A stretch of DNA of 64,000 nucleotides from Faecalibacterium sp. CAG:1138 (GCA_000434675.1 HF988640.1:1-64000); one strand, 5' to 3'. Shown: positions 14,863 to 22,999, numbered from the stretch's first letter. The notes: a model not told the origin generated them from the sequence alone. Made by a program: numbers and translations.

Positions 14863-16311
14863 ATGGAATTTCAAAGACAAGATTTGCACTCTGCAGAAAA
14901 GGTTTTGGAGAACATGAACGCAATGAACGCATGCGGCCTGCGCCTTACCGGCTCCGAAGGTCAGCGCGCCTATTGCGAGATGCTCAAACGGCAGATAAGA
15001 GAAATGGGACTCGAGGTTTTCGAAAAGGAATACCGCTTCGACAGATGGGAAGCCACGTCCAGTTCTCTCACCGTGGACGGGGAGGAAATTCACGTTTCGT
15101 CGGAATTTCCGTACAGCGGACTGACAGGCCCCGAAGGCGTTACGGGCAGACTTGTGGAAGTGGGAAATCACCCTTTGGGATTCCAGAAAGCAAGAGGTAA
15201 AATCGGCGTCTGCCACATCAAAAACCTCAGCAAAATTTCGTCGAAAGTTGCTTTCGACATGCGAAAAGCCGTGCCGGAAACCTTGGAAATCGAAAAGAGC
15301 TACAGAGGCCCGGTAAGCACCGTTTTCGTCAAAACGCTTCTGACGTTCTGGAGCGCGAAACTTGCGGGAATGAAAGGTATGGTCTGCATCTGGGAAGATA
15401 TGTCCGAGGCTATGGTTGAAGGGCAATGGCTCAACTTCATTTTGGGCTACCTGAAAGTGCCGATGCTTTGGGTGAACGAAACCGAAGGCAAAAAGCTTAT
15501 CGCCGCGGCAAAGGCCAAAAAATCCGCAACGCTCACTCTTAACGGTTTCATCGAAAAGGACGCTTTGACCGAATCGTTCTACACCGTCGTCAAGGGCACC
15601 GGCGACACGGGCGAAGCAATCATAGTCAACGCGCACACCGACGGCTGCAACTTCTCGGAAGAAAACGGCGGCGTGGCAATGCTTTCCATGCTCTCGTATT
15701 TTGTAAAGCACCCTATCAAACGCAACCTCATTTTCGTATTCGTAACGGGGCACTTCCGCCTGCCTAAATTCCGCACCGGCTTTGACCAGGCCACTTCCAG
15801 ATGGCTTGCCGACAACAAAAAGGTTTGGAAAGACAAATCGGGCAAGCACGGCGGCTACAAAGTGGTGGCCGGCTGCGCGGTGGAACACCTCGGCTGCACC
15901 GAATGGAAGGACGTGAACGGCGAGTACGTCAAAACCAACGACATCGACGCCGAAATCGTTTACACCGGAAACAAGGTTATGGACGACATCTACTATGCCG
16001 CCACCGACGGCAGAACCATGCTTCGCACCTACACGCTCCGCGGACACAACCTTATGCACTTTGGCGAAGGCCAACCGCTTTTCAACAAGAAGATACCTGA
16101 AATCGCGCTCGTAACCGCGCCGGATTATCTTTGCGCCGTCGACAAAACCGGCGGGCACCACATGGACAAATTCAACCTGCCGCTTATGGTGGAACAGATC
16201 GAAACCTTCACCAAATGCGTTATGCTTATCGACGAAAAGTCCGCAAAAGAACTCGGCAAACCGCAAGGCTATTCTTTGGGGCTCGGCAAATTGAAAATGA
16301 AAAAGAAATAA
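14863..16311 (+). CDS. M28-like (aminopeptidase Y-type) protein with altered metal site
   Basis: The 482-residue cytoplasmic protein has the layout of M28 aminopeptidases with an inserted PA-like region: an N-terminal helix (SAEKVLENM, GLRLTGSEGQ), a beta-rich insert (about 70-250) and a C-terminal catalytic-type domain from about 255. The expected metal motifs are changed: AHTDG keeps the first His/Asp, but the D-N pair reads EENGGVAML, the catalytic Glu-Glu reads VTGHF, and GGHHMDKFN stands for the final Y-H motif. It may be an inactive relative, or an enzyme with a different metal site. Start 14863 follows GAGGTG. It is a single-gene unit with its own promoter and terminator. Confidence 0.75.
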   Translation: MEFQRQDLHSAEKVLENMNAMNACGLRLTGSEGQRAYCEMLKRQIREMGLEVFEKEYRFDRWEATSSSLTVDGEEIHVSSEFPYSGLTGPEGVTGRLVEVGNHPLGFQKARGKIGVCHIKNLSKISSKVAFDMRKAVPETLEIEKSYRGPVSTVFVKTLLTFWSAKLAGMKGMVCIWEDMSEAMVEGQWLNFILGYLKVPMLWVNETEGKKLIAAAKAKKSATLTLNGFIEKDALTESFYTVVKGTGDTGEAIIVNAHTDGCNFSEENGGVAMLSMLSYFVKHPIKRNLIFVFVTGHFRLPKFRTGFDQATSRWLADNKKVWKDKSGKHGGYKVVAGCAVEHLGCTEWKDVNGEYVKTNDIDAEIVYTGNKVMDDIYYAATDGRTMLRTYTLRGHNLMHFGEGQPLFNKKIPEIALVTAPDYLCAVDKTGGHHMDKFNLPLMVEQIETFTKCVMLIDEKSAKELGKPQGYSLGLGKLKMKKK

Positions 16312-16313
16312 CG

Positions 16314-16341
16314 AAAAGCGAGGCGTTTGCCTCGCTTTTTT
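16314..16341 (+). terminator. Terminator after the M28-like gene
   Basis: AAAAGCGAGGC (16314-16324) pairs with GCCTCGCTTTT (16329-16339) around GTTT. A near-identical hairpin recurs at 16842-16869. Confidence 0.9.
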
Positions 16342-16359
16342 ATGTCAAAAAATTTGCCG

Positions 16360-16389
16360 TTGACAATATGCTGCGGCGTATGATATAAT
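16360..16389 (+). promoter_or_regulatory. Promoter with attenuator leader downstream
   Basis: TTGACA 16360-16365 and TATAAT 16384-16389, spacer 18. The transcript would run through a 70-nt structured leader before the coding region. Confidence 0.82.
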
Positions 16390-16395
16390 GATAAC

Positions 16396-16466
16396 AGAAC
16401 AAACAGCGCAAGGGACAGACGGTTTTCTATCCTGAAACGTATTGCTCCCTTAATGGGAGCTTTTTT
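16396..16466 (+). ncRNA. Structured leader with intrinsic terminator upstream of a gene
   Basis: Between promoter and ATG lies a terminator hairpin: GCTCCC (16444-16449) pairs with GGGAGC (16455-16460), then six T. The upstream AAGGGA (16410-16415) is exactly complementary to TCCCTT (16446-16451) in the terminator's 5' arm, so an antiterminator can form instead. A further small hairpin (ACG.TTTC/GAAA.CGT, about 16419-16440) lies between. This is the logic of a riboswitch or attenuator, or of a short sRNA with read-through. I cannot match it to a named RNA class. Confidence 0.6.
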
Positions 16467-16491
16467 GTTTAATTAAGGGGGGAGGGACGAT

Positions 16492-16842
16492 ATGACGATA
16501 ACTAAAAAGCAAAAAGCATTGATAGTGCTGACAGGCTTGATCCTCTTATGGGGCATGATGATTTCCACAGACGCCATACGCGCTTCCCACAGGCAGCGTC
16601 CGATATTTGCGCGTTATGAGATAGCTTATGATGACGGCGGCAGTGTGGAATATATAGGTTTGTTTTACAAAGTCTATTTCGTTCATCAATTATGTTACGG
16701 CAAATGGGAAAACACAAAAGCTTTCCACAATAAAAAATACGTTATTTTCCAAAAGGTCGGGCCGTGGTTTGAAAAAATTGGCACGATGATTGACAGGGAA
16801 TATGATAAGTATGAGAAAATAGACGAAGCAGCAAGAGAATGA
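16492..16842 (+). CDS. Hypothetical small membrane protein behind an attenuator
   Basis: A 116-residue protein with one N-terminal membrane segment (about 9-28) and an extracellular or cytoplasmic domain containing RPIFARYEIAYDDGGSVEY and LFYKVYFVH. A similar RPIFxxxxxYxDGGSxxYxGxxYKV pattern recurs in small uncharacterised membrane proteins of Firmicutes (from memory); no function is known to me. The purine-rich site AAGGGGGGAGGG lies 5 bases before the ATG. Expression must pass the terminator in the leader. The gene is enclosed by two near-identical hairpin terminators. Confidence 0.75.
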   Translation: MTITKKQKALIVLTGLILLWGMMISTDAIRASHRQRPIFARYEIAYDDGGSVEYIGLFYKVYFVHQLCYGKWENTKAFHNKKYVIFQKVGPWFEKIGTMIDREYDKYEKIDEAARE

Positions 16843-16869
16843 AAAAGCGAGGCGGTTGCCTCGCTTTTT
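16842..16869 (+). terminator. Terminator shared by convergent genes
   Basis: AAAAAGCGAGGC (16842-16853) pairs with GCCTCGCTTTTT (16858-16869) around GGTT. A and T ends allow it to end both the plus-strand gene and the M28 gene at 16882-18132. Confidence 0.9.
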
Positions 16870-16881
16870 ATATCGGAAAAA

Positions 16882-18132
16882 TTATTTTTTCGCTTCTTTT
16901 TCAAAAATCCTTCTGAGGATGCCGTGAGTAACCTCGATGCCTTCCGCGAAAACTTCTTCACTAAGACGGTCGGTGCGATCGTTTCTGGTGTGGTAGTAGT
17001 TGGTAGGAATAGGGTTTTGCGCGGCGATGGTGATAGCCTTTGCGCCCGCTTTGTGGAACGGAGTTGCGTCGTTGCCGCCGATCGGGTTGACGATTTTGCC
17101 GGTTTTTCTGACGACGCCGGCTTCCTGCAGGCTGTCGTAGGCGATGTCAACCATATCTTTAGGATAGTTTGCAAATTGCAGAGGATCGCCGGTTACCACT
17201 TCGAAATAGTCGTAGTCGGAGATGCTGTCCAGATTGACGACGTAAAGATGTTTGAAAAACTCTTCGTTTTTGTGCTTTTTGACGAAAGCGGAGCTGCCCT
17301 TGAGGCCGGATTCTTCACAGCCGAGACCTGCGCAGATAAGGCGGCAGTTGTCAGGGAGCATATCCGGATGTTCGTTGTAGTACTTGGCGACTTCCATGTT
17401 AATGCCGATGCCGGTGAGGTTGTCCATAGCGCCCGGGCTTGCGACGGATTTGTCGTGATTCAAAAACTGCGTGAGGAAGTAAAGCCCCGGAAGGAACGGG
17501 ATAGGAAGCAGCAGGGCAACCCATTGTAAAACGCCGCCGAAGCCTTCGGAAATGGAGGTCCAGATAGGTTGATTTTTGCCGATAACGGTGAGGACAATGC
17601 CGCAAGCAACCAAAATGAGGGTTCCCACGGTGCCCCATGCGATTTTTGGTATGAAGGTTTTAGGATTTTTGTATTGCAGAGTCCATTCCCAGCTGCTGTC
17701 ATAGTGCGCGCTGATGATAACGGTGTAGTCGGCTTTGCCGGATTTAGGCTCCTGAACGGTGTAGAAGTTGGAGCTTTCTTTTTTCGGCCACAAAAAGTCG
17801 AACATGTTGGAATAGGTTATGCACTGAACCGCCGCATAGAAGAAAGCGAGAAACGCCACGATTGCGCCCGCGAGCGGATAAATATAGAACAGCACGAACG
17901 CCGCGAGCGTCGCAAGGCCGATGTAAGGCATTGCGCCGACGGACGATTTCGGAGCGACCTTAAACGGTTCGTCGATTGTTTTGAGGCCGATGTTTTTTTC
18001 GTATTCGGCTCTGATAAGTTCGGCGCCTTTGCGTTCCTCAGGGGAGGCCGGAAGGCGCGGGCCGATTTCGGTTTCGACTTTTTTGATGAAAGTCATAACT
18101 CTTTCGGCAGATTCCATGTATTCTTGCTTCAT
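16882..18132 (-). CDS. Membrane-embedded M28 family peptidase
   Basis: A 416-residue protein with an M28 zinc aminopeptidase domain split by membrane segments. The motifs are complete: ISAHYDS (first metal His and Asp), GAMDNLTG (bridging Asp), GCEESGLKG (catalytic Glu plus metal Glu), NLDSISD (metal Asp) and YYHTRND (metal His). Hydrophobic segments occur at about 68-105 and 165-220, the second pair inserted between the AHYDS and MDN motifs. The active site is therefore probably beside the membrane. AGGGAATG precedes the start. Contrast the nearby 14863 gene, where the same motifs are altered. Confidence 0.85.
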   Translation of the reverse strand: MKQEYMESAERVMTFIKKVETEIGPRLPASPEERKGAELIRAEYEKNIGLKTIDEPFKVAPKSSVGAMPYIGLATLAAFVLFYIYPLAGAIVAFLAFFYAAVQCITYSNMFDFLWPKKESSNFYTVQEPKSGKADYTVIISAHYDSSWEWTLQYKNPKTFIPKIAWGTVGTLILVACGIVLTVIGKNQPIWTSISEGFGGVLQWVALLLPIPFLPGLYFLTQFLNHDKSVASPGAMDNLTGIGINMEVAKYYNEHPDMLPDNCRLICAGLGCEESGLKGSSAFVKKHKNEEFFKHLYVVNLDSISDYDYFEVVTGDPLQFANYPKDMVDIAYDSLQEAGVVRKTGKIVNPIGGNDATPFHKAGAKAITIAAQNPIPTNYYHTRNDRTDRLSEEVFAEGIEVTHGILRRIFEKEAKK

Positions 18133-18201
18133 ACATTCCCTCCAAAAATTAAGATATTACTATTATATCATAGAAAACCCCTAAAAATCAACAAAAAATC
18201 A

Positions 18202-18229
18202 TTTACAAAACTGCCCGATGTGTTATAAT
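18202..18229 (+). promoter_or_regulatory. Promoter of the DUF4430/ECF pair
   Basis: TTTACA 18202-18207 and TATAAT 18224-18229, spacer 16. A 75-nt leader follows; it contains a GGC-GAAA-GCC tetraloop hairpin just before the ribosome site but no riboswitch I recognise. Confidence 0.7.
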
Positions 18230-18305
18230 AAAACCGGAAATTTTCGGCAAACGAAATTTTTTTTCAAAACAAAAACCAATCAGGCGAAAGCCGAAGGAGA
18301 AACTT

Positions 18306-18731
18306 ATGAAAAAATTTGGCAAAATTTTGGCAACAGCTATGGCTCTTGCCGTGCTCGTTGCGGCTTTTGCCGCGTGCAACGGCTACAACGCCGTTAAGTC
18401 CACCGAAGACGTCGTTGCGGTTACCGTAAGCGGAAAAGTTATGGACCTTGACGGCAAAAACCTCGTCGATTACCTGAACAAACTGCAATCGGACGGCAAG
18501 TTCTCGTACTCGGCAGACAACGGCTACGTCACCACCGTGAACGGCAAAACCGCCGATTATCAGAAAGACCGGACCGGCTGGATGATGTACACTTCCGACA
18601 AGGAAATGGGCAACGAAGCTTGGGACACCTACGAATTCGAAGGCCAAACCTACTATTCCGCAATCGTCGGCATCAACGATTATCCTCTTGCCGAAGGCAC
18701 TGTTATCCTGTTCGTTTTCTGTCATTTCTAA
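18306..18731 (+). CDS. DUF4430-like lipoprotein
   Basis: A 141-residue exported lipoprotein: hydrophobic segment about 7-22 and lipobox FAAC. The mature part follows the DUF4430 pattern, a domain shared with vitamin B12-binding proteins such as transcobalamin: NLVDYLNKLQSDGKFSYS, YVTTVNGKTADY, TGWMMYTSDKEMG and a final GTVILFVFCHF. GAAGGAG precedes the start. The next gene begins one base after its stop and encodes an ECF-type S component, so the lipoprotein probably presents a substrate to that transporter. Cobalamin or a related corrinoid is a guess from the family. Confidence 0.75.
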   Translation: MKKFGKILATAMALAVLVAAFAACNGYNAVKSTEDVVAVTVSGKVMDLDGKNLVDYLNKLQSDGKFSYSADNGYVTTVNGKTADYQKDRTGWMMYTSDKEMGNEAWDTYEFEGQTYYSAIVGINDYPLAEGTVILFVFCHF

Positions 18732-18732
18732 A

Positions 18733-19251
18733 ATGAAACAAACGAAGGACGTAACCGTAATAGCCATGTACACCGCGCTTCTTATCGCCGCGCAGTACGC
18801 CTTAAGTTTTGCGGCGGGCGTCGAGGTGGTGAGCGCGATGATTGCCGTTTTCGCCGCGGTTTTCGGCACAAAAAAGGGAGTGATTCTGGCGGTGAGCTTC
18901 TCGGTTGTGAGATGTTTGGCGTTCGGGTTCTTTCCGACAGTAATAGTGCTTTATCTTGTCTATTTTCCGCTTTATGCCTTCGTTATGTCGCTTCCGGCGA
19001 AAAAGAACGTTGACAGAATCTGGGTGGTGGTGCCGCTTGCCGCGGCGCTCACCGCGTGCTTTACGCTCATCGACGACGTGCTTACGCCGCTTCTGATGAG
19101 CTTCTCGAAAAAGGCTTGGAGCGCTTATTTTTACAGCTCTCTTCCCACCATGCTGACGCACGTTCTGTCGGTTACGGCGGGAACGCTGGTGCTTTACGCG
19201 CCTCTTAAAATATTGTTGACGAAAATCAGAATCAGGCTCTACAATTCGTAG
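18733..19251 (+). CDS. ECF transporter S component (vitamin uptake)
   Basis: A 172-residue membrane protein with about six segments. It has the ECF S-component look: a short cytoplasmic start MKQTKDVTVIAMYTALLIA with the AxxxA-like small-residue helix, GTKKGVILAV, and a C-terminal basic tail. S components bind a vitamin and dock onto a shared EcfAA'T energising module encoded elsewhere. It starts one base after the DUF4430 lipoprotein, and the pairing suggests uptake of a cobalamin-like molecule. Substrate is inferred from context only. Confidence 0.75.
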   Translation: MKQTKDVTVIAMYTALLIAAQYALSFAAGVEVVSAMIAVFAAVFGTKKGVILAVSFSVVRCLAFGFFPTVIVLYLVYFPLYAFVMSLPAKKNVDRIWVVVPLAAALTACFTLIDDVLTPLLMSFSKKAWSAYFYSSLPTMLTHVLSVTAGTLVLYAPLKILLTKIRIRLYNS

Positions 19252-19352
19252 GCCTGATTTCTTTCTCCCTCAAAAATCGCTTGCTAAACGAAGAATAATG
19301 GGATATAATAAACGCAAATAATTTGGTTTCGCCTTTTAGGCGAGGAGGTAAT

Positions 19353-21083
19353 ATGTTACTCAGCAAACTTGTGGGCGACAGAGTCAAGGAAACGCCTGCC
19401 GACGTAAAAATTCTGAGCCACGCTCTTTTGGTGAGAGCCGGCTACATCAAACCCGTTGCAAACGGTATATATTCGCTGACCAGCCCGGCTCAGCTTATGA
19501 GCGTCAACATCGAAAACATCATTCGCGACGAAATGAACAAGCTCGACGGACAGGAAGTCAAATTCCCTGTGGTTATGCCTAAGGAAATGTGGGAAGCCAG
19601 CGGAAGATATTATTCCATCGGCAGCGAAATGGTTCGCTTCAAGGACAGAGGCGGCAAGGATATGCTGCTCGGCATGACTCACGAAGAAGCGGCCGTGCAT
19701 CTCGTGAAAAACACCGTTTCCAGCTATACGCAGCTGCCGTTTATGATTTATCAGATTCAAACCAAGTTCCGCGACGAGCCTCGTTGCCGCGGCGGACTTA
19801 TCAGAGTCAGAGAATTCACCATGAAGGACGCCTACAGCTTTCACATGACTCAGGAAGATCTTGAGGACTACTACTACAAATGCCTCGAAGCCTACAACAA
19901 CATTTTCCGCAGAATCGGCCTTAAAAAGTTCATAGCCGTCAAGGCGGACAGCGGCATGATGGGCGGCAACGTTTCGCACGAATTCATGCTTCTGACGGAA
20001 GTCGGCGAGGACACTTTGGTTCTTTGCGACGAATGCGGCTACAAGTCCAACATGGAAGTGGCGACGTCGGTTAGAGACGCGGTGGATTTCGGCGAAAGAG
20101 AAGAAATGAAAGAAGTTTTCACCGGCGACGCAAAAGAAATAGAAGCAGTCTCCAAATTCCTCGGAGTCCCGACCGAAAAAACCATGAAAGCGGTTGTGTT
20201 TGCCGTTAAGGGCGAAGACACAACGGTCGTCGTTTTCATAAGAGGAGATCTTGAGGTCAACGAAGCGAAACTCAAAAAGGTTATCCGCAAAAACGTCGTG
20301 CCTTGGGATAAGGAAACTTCTTCCGAAAGCGGCATAGTGTCCGGCAACATCGGCCCGGTGGGACTTAACCTCAAAAACGGAACCGTCGTTTTCGACAAGA
20401 GCCTAGAGGGCGCGTACAACCTCGTGGCTGGCGCGAACAAGGAAGGCTATCATTTCACGGGCGTGGACGCCGCAAGAGACGCGGGCGCAACCGAATTTTA
20501 CGACGTCGCAAAGGTGAGAGCGGGCGAAAGATGCCCTGTCTGCGGCAAACCGCTGCATCTTAAAAACGGCATCGAAATCGGCAACATCTTCCAGCTCGGC
20601 ACCAAATACACCGAAACCATGGGCATGACCGTCCTCAACGAAAAGGGTGAAGCGGTTACCCCTATCATGGGCTGCTACGGCATCGGCGTCGGCCGTGCAA
20701 TTGCTTCCGTCGCGCAGGAAAGCAACGACGAAAAAGGCCTTATTCTGCCGATCAGCATCGCTCCGTACAAGGTTCATATCACCGCGCTTCGCTACGACGA
20801 CGAAAAAGTCAAAGCGGCGGCGGACAAGCTTTATTCGGATCTTCGTCAAAAAGGCATCAGCGTGCTTTTGGACGATAGAACGGGCGTTTCCAACGGCGTG
20901 AAATTTGCGGACGCCGACCTTATGGGTATGCCGCTCAGAGTCGTCGTCAGCCCGAGAAGCGTGGCAAACGGCGAAACCGAAGTGGTCATAAGAAGGACGA
21001 GAGAAGCCGAAAAATTCTCGGACGACGCGCTTATTTCGGGCATCGAAGAGCTTATCGCAAAAGAACAGGAGCTTTACAAATAA
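19353..21083 (+). CDS. proS: Prolyl-tRNA synthetase, bacterial type
   Basis: Charges tRNA-Pro. The 576-residue class II enzyme has motif 2 in TKFRDEPRCRGGLIRVREF (about 138-156), the bacterial INS editing domain (about 230-380, for hydrolysing Ala-tRNA-Pro), motif 3 in GCYGIGVGRAIAS near 445-457 and a C-terminal anticodon-binding domain from about 475 (PYKVHI). A CPVCG motif sits near 395-400. The start at 19353 follows GAGGAGG; an upstream in-frame GTG does not. It shares a transcript with ung 4 bases downstream. Confidence 0.95.
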   Translation: MLLSKLVGDRVKETPADVKILSHALLVRAGYIKPVANGIYSLTSPAQLMSVNIENIIRDEMNKLDGQEVKFPVVMPKEMWEASGRYYSIGSEMVRFKDRGGKDMLLGMTHEEAAVHLVKNTVSSYTQLPFMIYQIQTKFRDEPRCRGGLIRVREFTMKDAYSFHMTQEDLEDYYYKCLEAYNNIFRRIGLKKFIAVKADSGMMGGNVSHEFMLLTEVGEDTLVLCDECGYKSNMEVATSVRDAVDFGEREEMKEVFTGDAKEIEAVSKFLGVPTEKTMKAVVFAVKGEDTTVVVFIRGDLEVNEAKLKKVIRKNVVPWDKETSSESGIVSGNIGPVGLNLKNGTVVFDKSLEGAYNLVAGANKEGYHFTGVDAARDAGATEFYDVAKVRAGERCPVCGKPLHLKNGIEIGNIFQLGTKYTETMGMTVLNEKGEAVTPIMGCYGIGVGRAIASVAQESNDEKGLILPISIAPYKVHITALRYDDEKVKAAADKLYSDLRQKGISVLLDDRTGVSNGVKFADADLMGMPLRVVVSPRSVANGETEVVIRRTREAEKFSDDALISGIEELIAKEQELYK

Positions 21084-21087
21084 CGTC

Positions 21088-21753
21088 ATGGTCAACATAG
21101 GAAACGATTGGGACCAAGTGCTTGCGCCGCTTTTTGCGGGAGAAAACTATCATAAAATAAGAGAGTTTTTGAAGAAAGAATATTTTTCACGCACTTGCTA
21201 TCCCGATATGCACGACATCTTCAACGCTTTTCGCCTCACGCCGTACGGCGAGGTGAAAGCGGTCATTATGGGGCAGGATCCGTATCACGGTCCGGGGCAG
21301 GCGCACGGGCTGGCCTTCAGCGTGAAACGCGGAGTGGAGAAACCGCCTTCGCTGGTGAACATCTTTAAGGAGCTTAATTCCGATCTCGGCGTTCAGATGC
21401 CGAAGGACGGGTGTCTTGAGGGCTGGGCAAAAGAGGGTGTGCTTCTTTTAAACAGCGTGCTCACCGTCAGAGCGGGGCAGGCCAACAGCCACAAGGATTG
21501 CGGCTGGCAGCAGTTCACCGACGACGTGATACGCATTTTGAATGAGCGCGAAAAACCTATCGTTTTCATACTTTGGGGCGCAAACGCCCGCTCGAAAAAG
21601 GCGCTTATCGACACCAAAAAACACCACGTCATCGAGTCGGCGCACCCGAGTCCGCTGTCGGCATACAACGGATTTTTCGGTTCCAAACCGTTTTCCAGAA
21701 CCAACGCCTATCTCGTTTCCGACGGTGAAAAACCTATCGACTGGCGGCTGTGA
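21088..21753 (+). CDS. ung: Uracil-DNA glycosylase (family 1)
   Basis: Removes uracil from DNA, starting base-excision repair. The 221-residue protein has the family 1 water-activating motif GQDPYHGPGQAHGL with Asp64, uracil-stacking and Asn-containing LLLNSVLTV, and the DNA-intercalating HPSPLSAY with His186. Length matches. It begins 4 bases after proS and its Shine-Dalgarno (AGGAG) lies inside the end of proS, so it is expressed with it. Confidence 0.95.
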   Translation: MVNIGNDWDQVLAPLFAGENYHKIREFLKKEYFSRTCYPDMHDIFNAFRLTPYGEVKAVIMGQDPYHGPGQAHGLAFSVKRGVEKPPSLVNIFKELNSDLGVQMPKDGCLEGWAKEGVLLLNSVLTVRAGQANSHKDCGWQQFTDDVIRILNEREKPIVFILWGANARSKKALIDTKKHHVIESAHPSPLSAYNGFFGSKPFSRTNAYLVSDGEKPIDWRL

Positions 21754-21830
21754 AAGAGCAAAATAACCGAAAATAACAACAAAATCCACGAAAAAAACAG
21801 AAAATATGTTCGTGTTTATCGGTCAAACAC

Positions 21831-21859
21831 TTTACATTATTTTTGTTTTTATATATAAT
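21831..21859 (+). promoter_or_regulatory. Promoter of the rpsF-ssb-rpsR operon
   Basis: TTTACA 21831-21836 and TATAAT 21854-21859 with a 17-bp spacer in very AT-rich DNA. Confidence 0.82.
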
Positions 21860-21865
21860 AAGAGC

Positions 21866-21925
21866 GCACTAAAAGTGTATTCCTTACCCCGCGAGGGGTC
21901 ATCAAAGTCCAAAAGGAGGTAAAAA
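21866..21925 (+). promoter_or_regulatory. rpsF leader, possible S6:S18 autoregulatory site
   Basis: The 70-nt leader has two small hairpins: CACT/AGTG (21867-21877) and CCCC-GCGA-GGGG (21887-21898). Many bacteria repress rpsF by binding of the S6:S18 complex to a CCG-containing hairpin in this leader. The location and a CCCCG element fit, but I cannot confirm the full motif. Confidence 0.4.
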
Positions 21926-21930
21926 ACGTT

Positions 21931-22212
21931 ATGAACAAGTACGAAATTCTTTACATCGTCGAAAATTCTTTAGACGACGAAGCGAAAGCAGCCGTTTGCG
22001 AAAAGTTTGAAAACGCAGTCGTTGCTTTGGGCGGTACTGTTGCAAATGTAGACAAATGGGGCACGAAGAAATTCGCTTATCCTATCGACTACAAAACCGA
22101 AGGCTACTACGTTCTCATGAACATCGAAGCCGCAGAAACCGTTCCGGCAGAATTGGATCGTCAAATGCGCAACTCGGACGCAATCGTCCGCTCTATGATT
22201 ATCCGTAAGTAA
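21931..22212 (+). CDS. rpsF: 30S ribosomal protein S6
   Basis: S6 binds S18 on the platform of the small subunit. The 93-residue protein shows the usual start MNKYEILYIVENSL, the GGTVANVDKWGTKKFAYPI segment (quoted in part) and the terminal MRNSDAIVRSMIIRK. AAAGGAGG precedes the start. It heads the conserved operon rpsF-ssb-rpsR with 13- and 20-base gaps. Confidence 0.97.
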   Translation: MNKYEILYIVENSLDDEAKAAVCEKFENAVVALGGTVANVDKWGTKKFAYPIDYKTEGYYVLMNIEAAETVPAELDRQMRNSDAIVRSMIIRK

Positions 22213-22225
22213 TAAGGAGTTTACT

Positions 22226-22615
22226 ATGAACAAAGTATTTTTAATCGGCAATCTTACCAAAAATCCTGAATTGACTCAAACCAGCTCGGGCATTTCCGTT
22301 TGCAAGTTCACTTTGGCCGTTTCTCGTCGCTACAGCAATTCCGACGGCGTCAGAGAAACCGATTTTCTCCCTATTATCGTTTGGAGAAGCCAGGCAGAAC
22401 GTTGCGAAAAATATCTCAGAAAGGGCAGCAAAGCGGCCGTAGTCGGCAGCGTGCAAACCCGCAGCTACGATCAGGACGGTTCCCGTCGCTTCATCACCGA
22501 AATCATTGCTGACGAAGTTCAGTTCCTTTCCACCCGCAGCGACAACGCTCTGGAAGGCGACGAAGGCGAAGTGTTCGGCGACCTCAAACCGGTTGATTCG
22601 GATTTACCGTTCTAA
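22226..22615 (+). CDS. ssb: Single-stranded DNA-binding protein
   Basis: Coats single-stranded DNA in replication, repair and recombination and recruits partners by its C-terminal tail. The 129-residue protein has the OB fold in the first 105 residues (MNKVFLIGNLTKNPEL, then FLPIIVWRSQAERC and GSVQTRSYDQDG) and an acidic tail ending DSDLPF, a variant of the usual DDDIPF. The linker is short, giving a protein smaller than most Firmicute SSBs. It is sandwiched between rpsF and rpsR as in most Firmicutes. Confidence 0.96.
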   Translation: MNKVFLIGNLTKNPELTQTSSGISVCKFTLAVSRRYSNSDGVRETDFLPIIVWRSQAERCEKYLRKGSKAAVVGSVQTRSYDQDGSRRFITEIIADEVQFLSTRSDNALEGDEGEVFGDLKPVDSDLPF

Positions 22616-22635
22616 ACTAAAAAGGAGATTTTACA

Positions 22636-22884
22636 ATGAGTGAAGAATTGAAACAACGCCCGGCGCAAAAACGTATGCCTAAAAAGAAGGTATGCCAATT
22701 CTGCGTTGAAAAGGCAATAGATATCGACTACAAAGACACCGCAAAACTGCGCAAATACATCACCGAAAAAGGCAAGATGCTTCCGCGCCGTATGACCGGT
22801 GTTTGCGCCAAACATCAAAGAATTTTGGCCGCAGCAATCAAACGCGCTCGTGTAATGGCATTGTTGCCTTACAAAGCTGACTAA
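22636..22884 (+). CDS. rpsR: 30S ribosomal protein S18
   Basis: S18 pairs with S6 on the 30S platform. The 82-residue protein has an N-terminal basic stretch, CQFCVEKAIDIDYKD, then the conserved LRKYITEKGKMLPRRMTG and CAKHQRILAAAIKRARVMA segments. The two cysteines in CQFC together with a later Cys-His suggest the zinc-binding (C+) form. AAAGGAG precedes the start; a terminator follows. Confidence 0.97.
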   Translation: MSEELKQRPAQKRMPKKKVCQFCVEKAIDIDYKDTAKLRKYITEKGKMLPRRMTGVCAKHQRILAAAIKRARVMALLPYKAD

Positions 22885-22893
22885 TAGCGACAA

Positions 22894-22918
22894 GCCCGAA
22901 CCTCGGTTCGGGTTTTTT
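22894..22918 (+). terminator. Terminator of the rpsF operon
   Basis: CCCGAAC (22895-22901) pairs with GTTCGGG (22906-22912), then six T. Confidence 0.92.
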
Positions 22919-22934
22919 GTTGCCCGATCACCTA

Positions 22935-22964
22935 TTGACAAAATGGTTTTTGGCAAAGTATAAT
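22935..22964 (+). promoter_or_regulatory. Promoter of the interrupted lipoprotein gene
   Basis: TTGACA 22935-22940 and TATAAT 22959-22964 with an 18-bp spacer, 35 bases before the ATG. It is still intact, so the truncated gene is probably transcribed toward the element's left end. Confidence 0.85.
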
Positions 22965-22999
22965 AAAAGCAGAAAGACAAAAGTTTTAGGGGGAAGGCG

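Noticed and set aside
14848..16266. A 472-codon minus-strand frame opposite the M28-like gene
   Set aside because: Long antisense frame produced by codon bias; composition rich in Phe/Val/His without domain; the plus-strand gene has promoter, ribosome site and terminator.
18230..18305. Possible cobalamin riboswitch before the DUF4430/ECF pair
   Set aside because: The leader is only about 75 nt and lacks the B12 box and the large junction needed; only a small GAAA hairpin is present.
19260..19352. T-box leader for proS
   Set aside because: The leader is too short and has no T-box sequence or terminator/antiterminator pair. The same holds for gltX.
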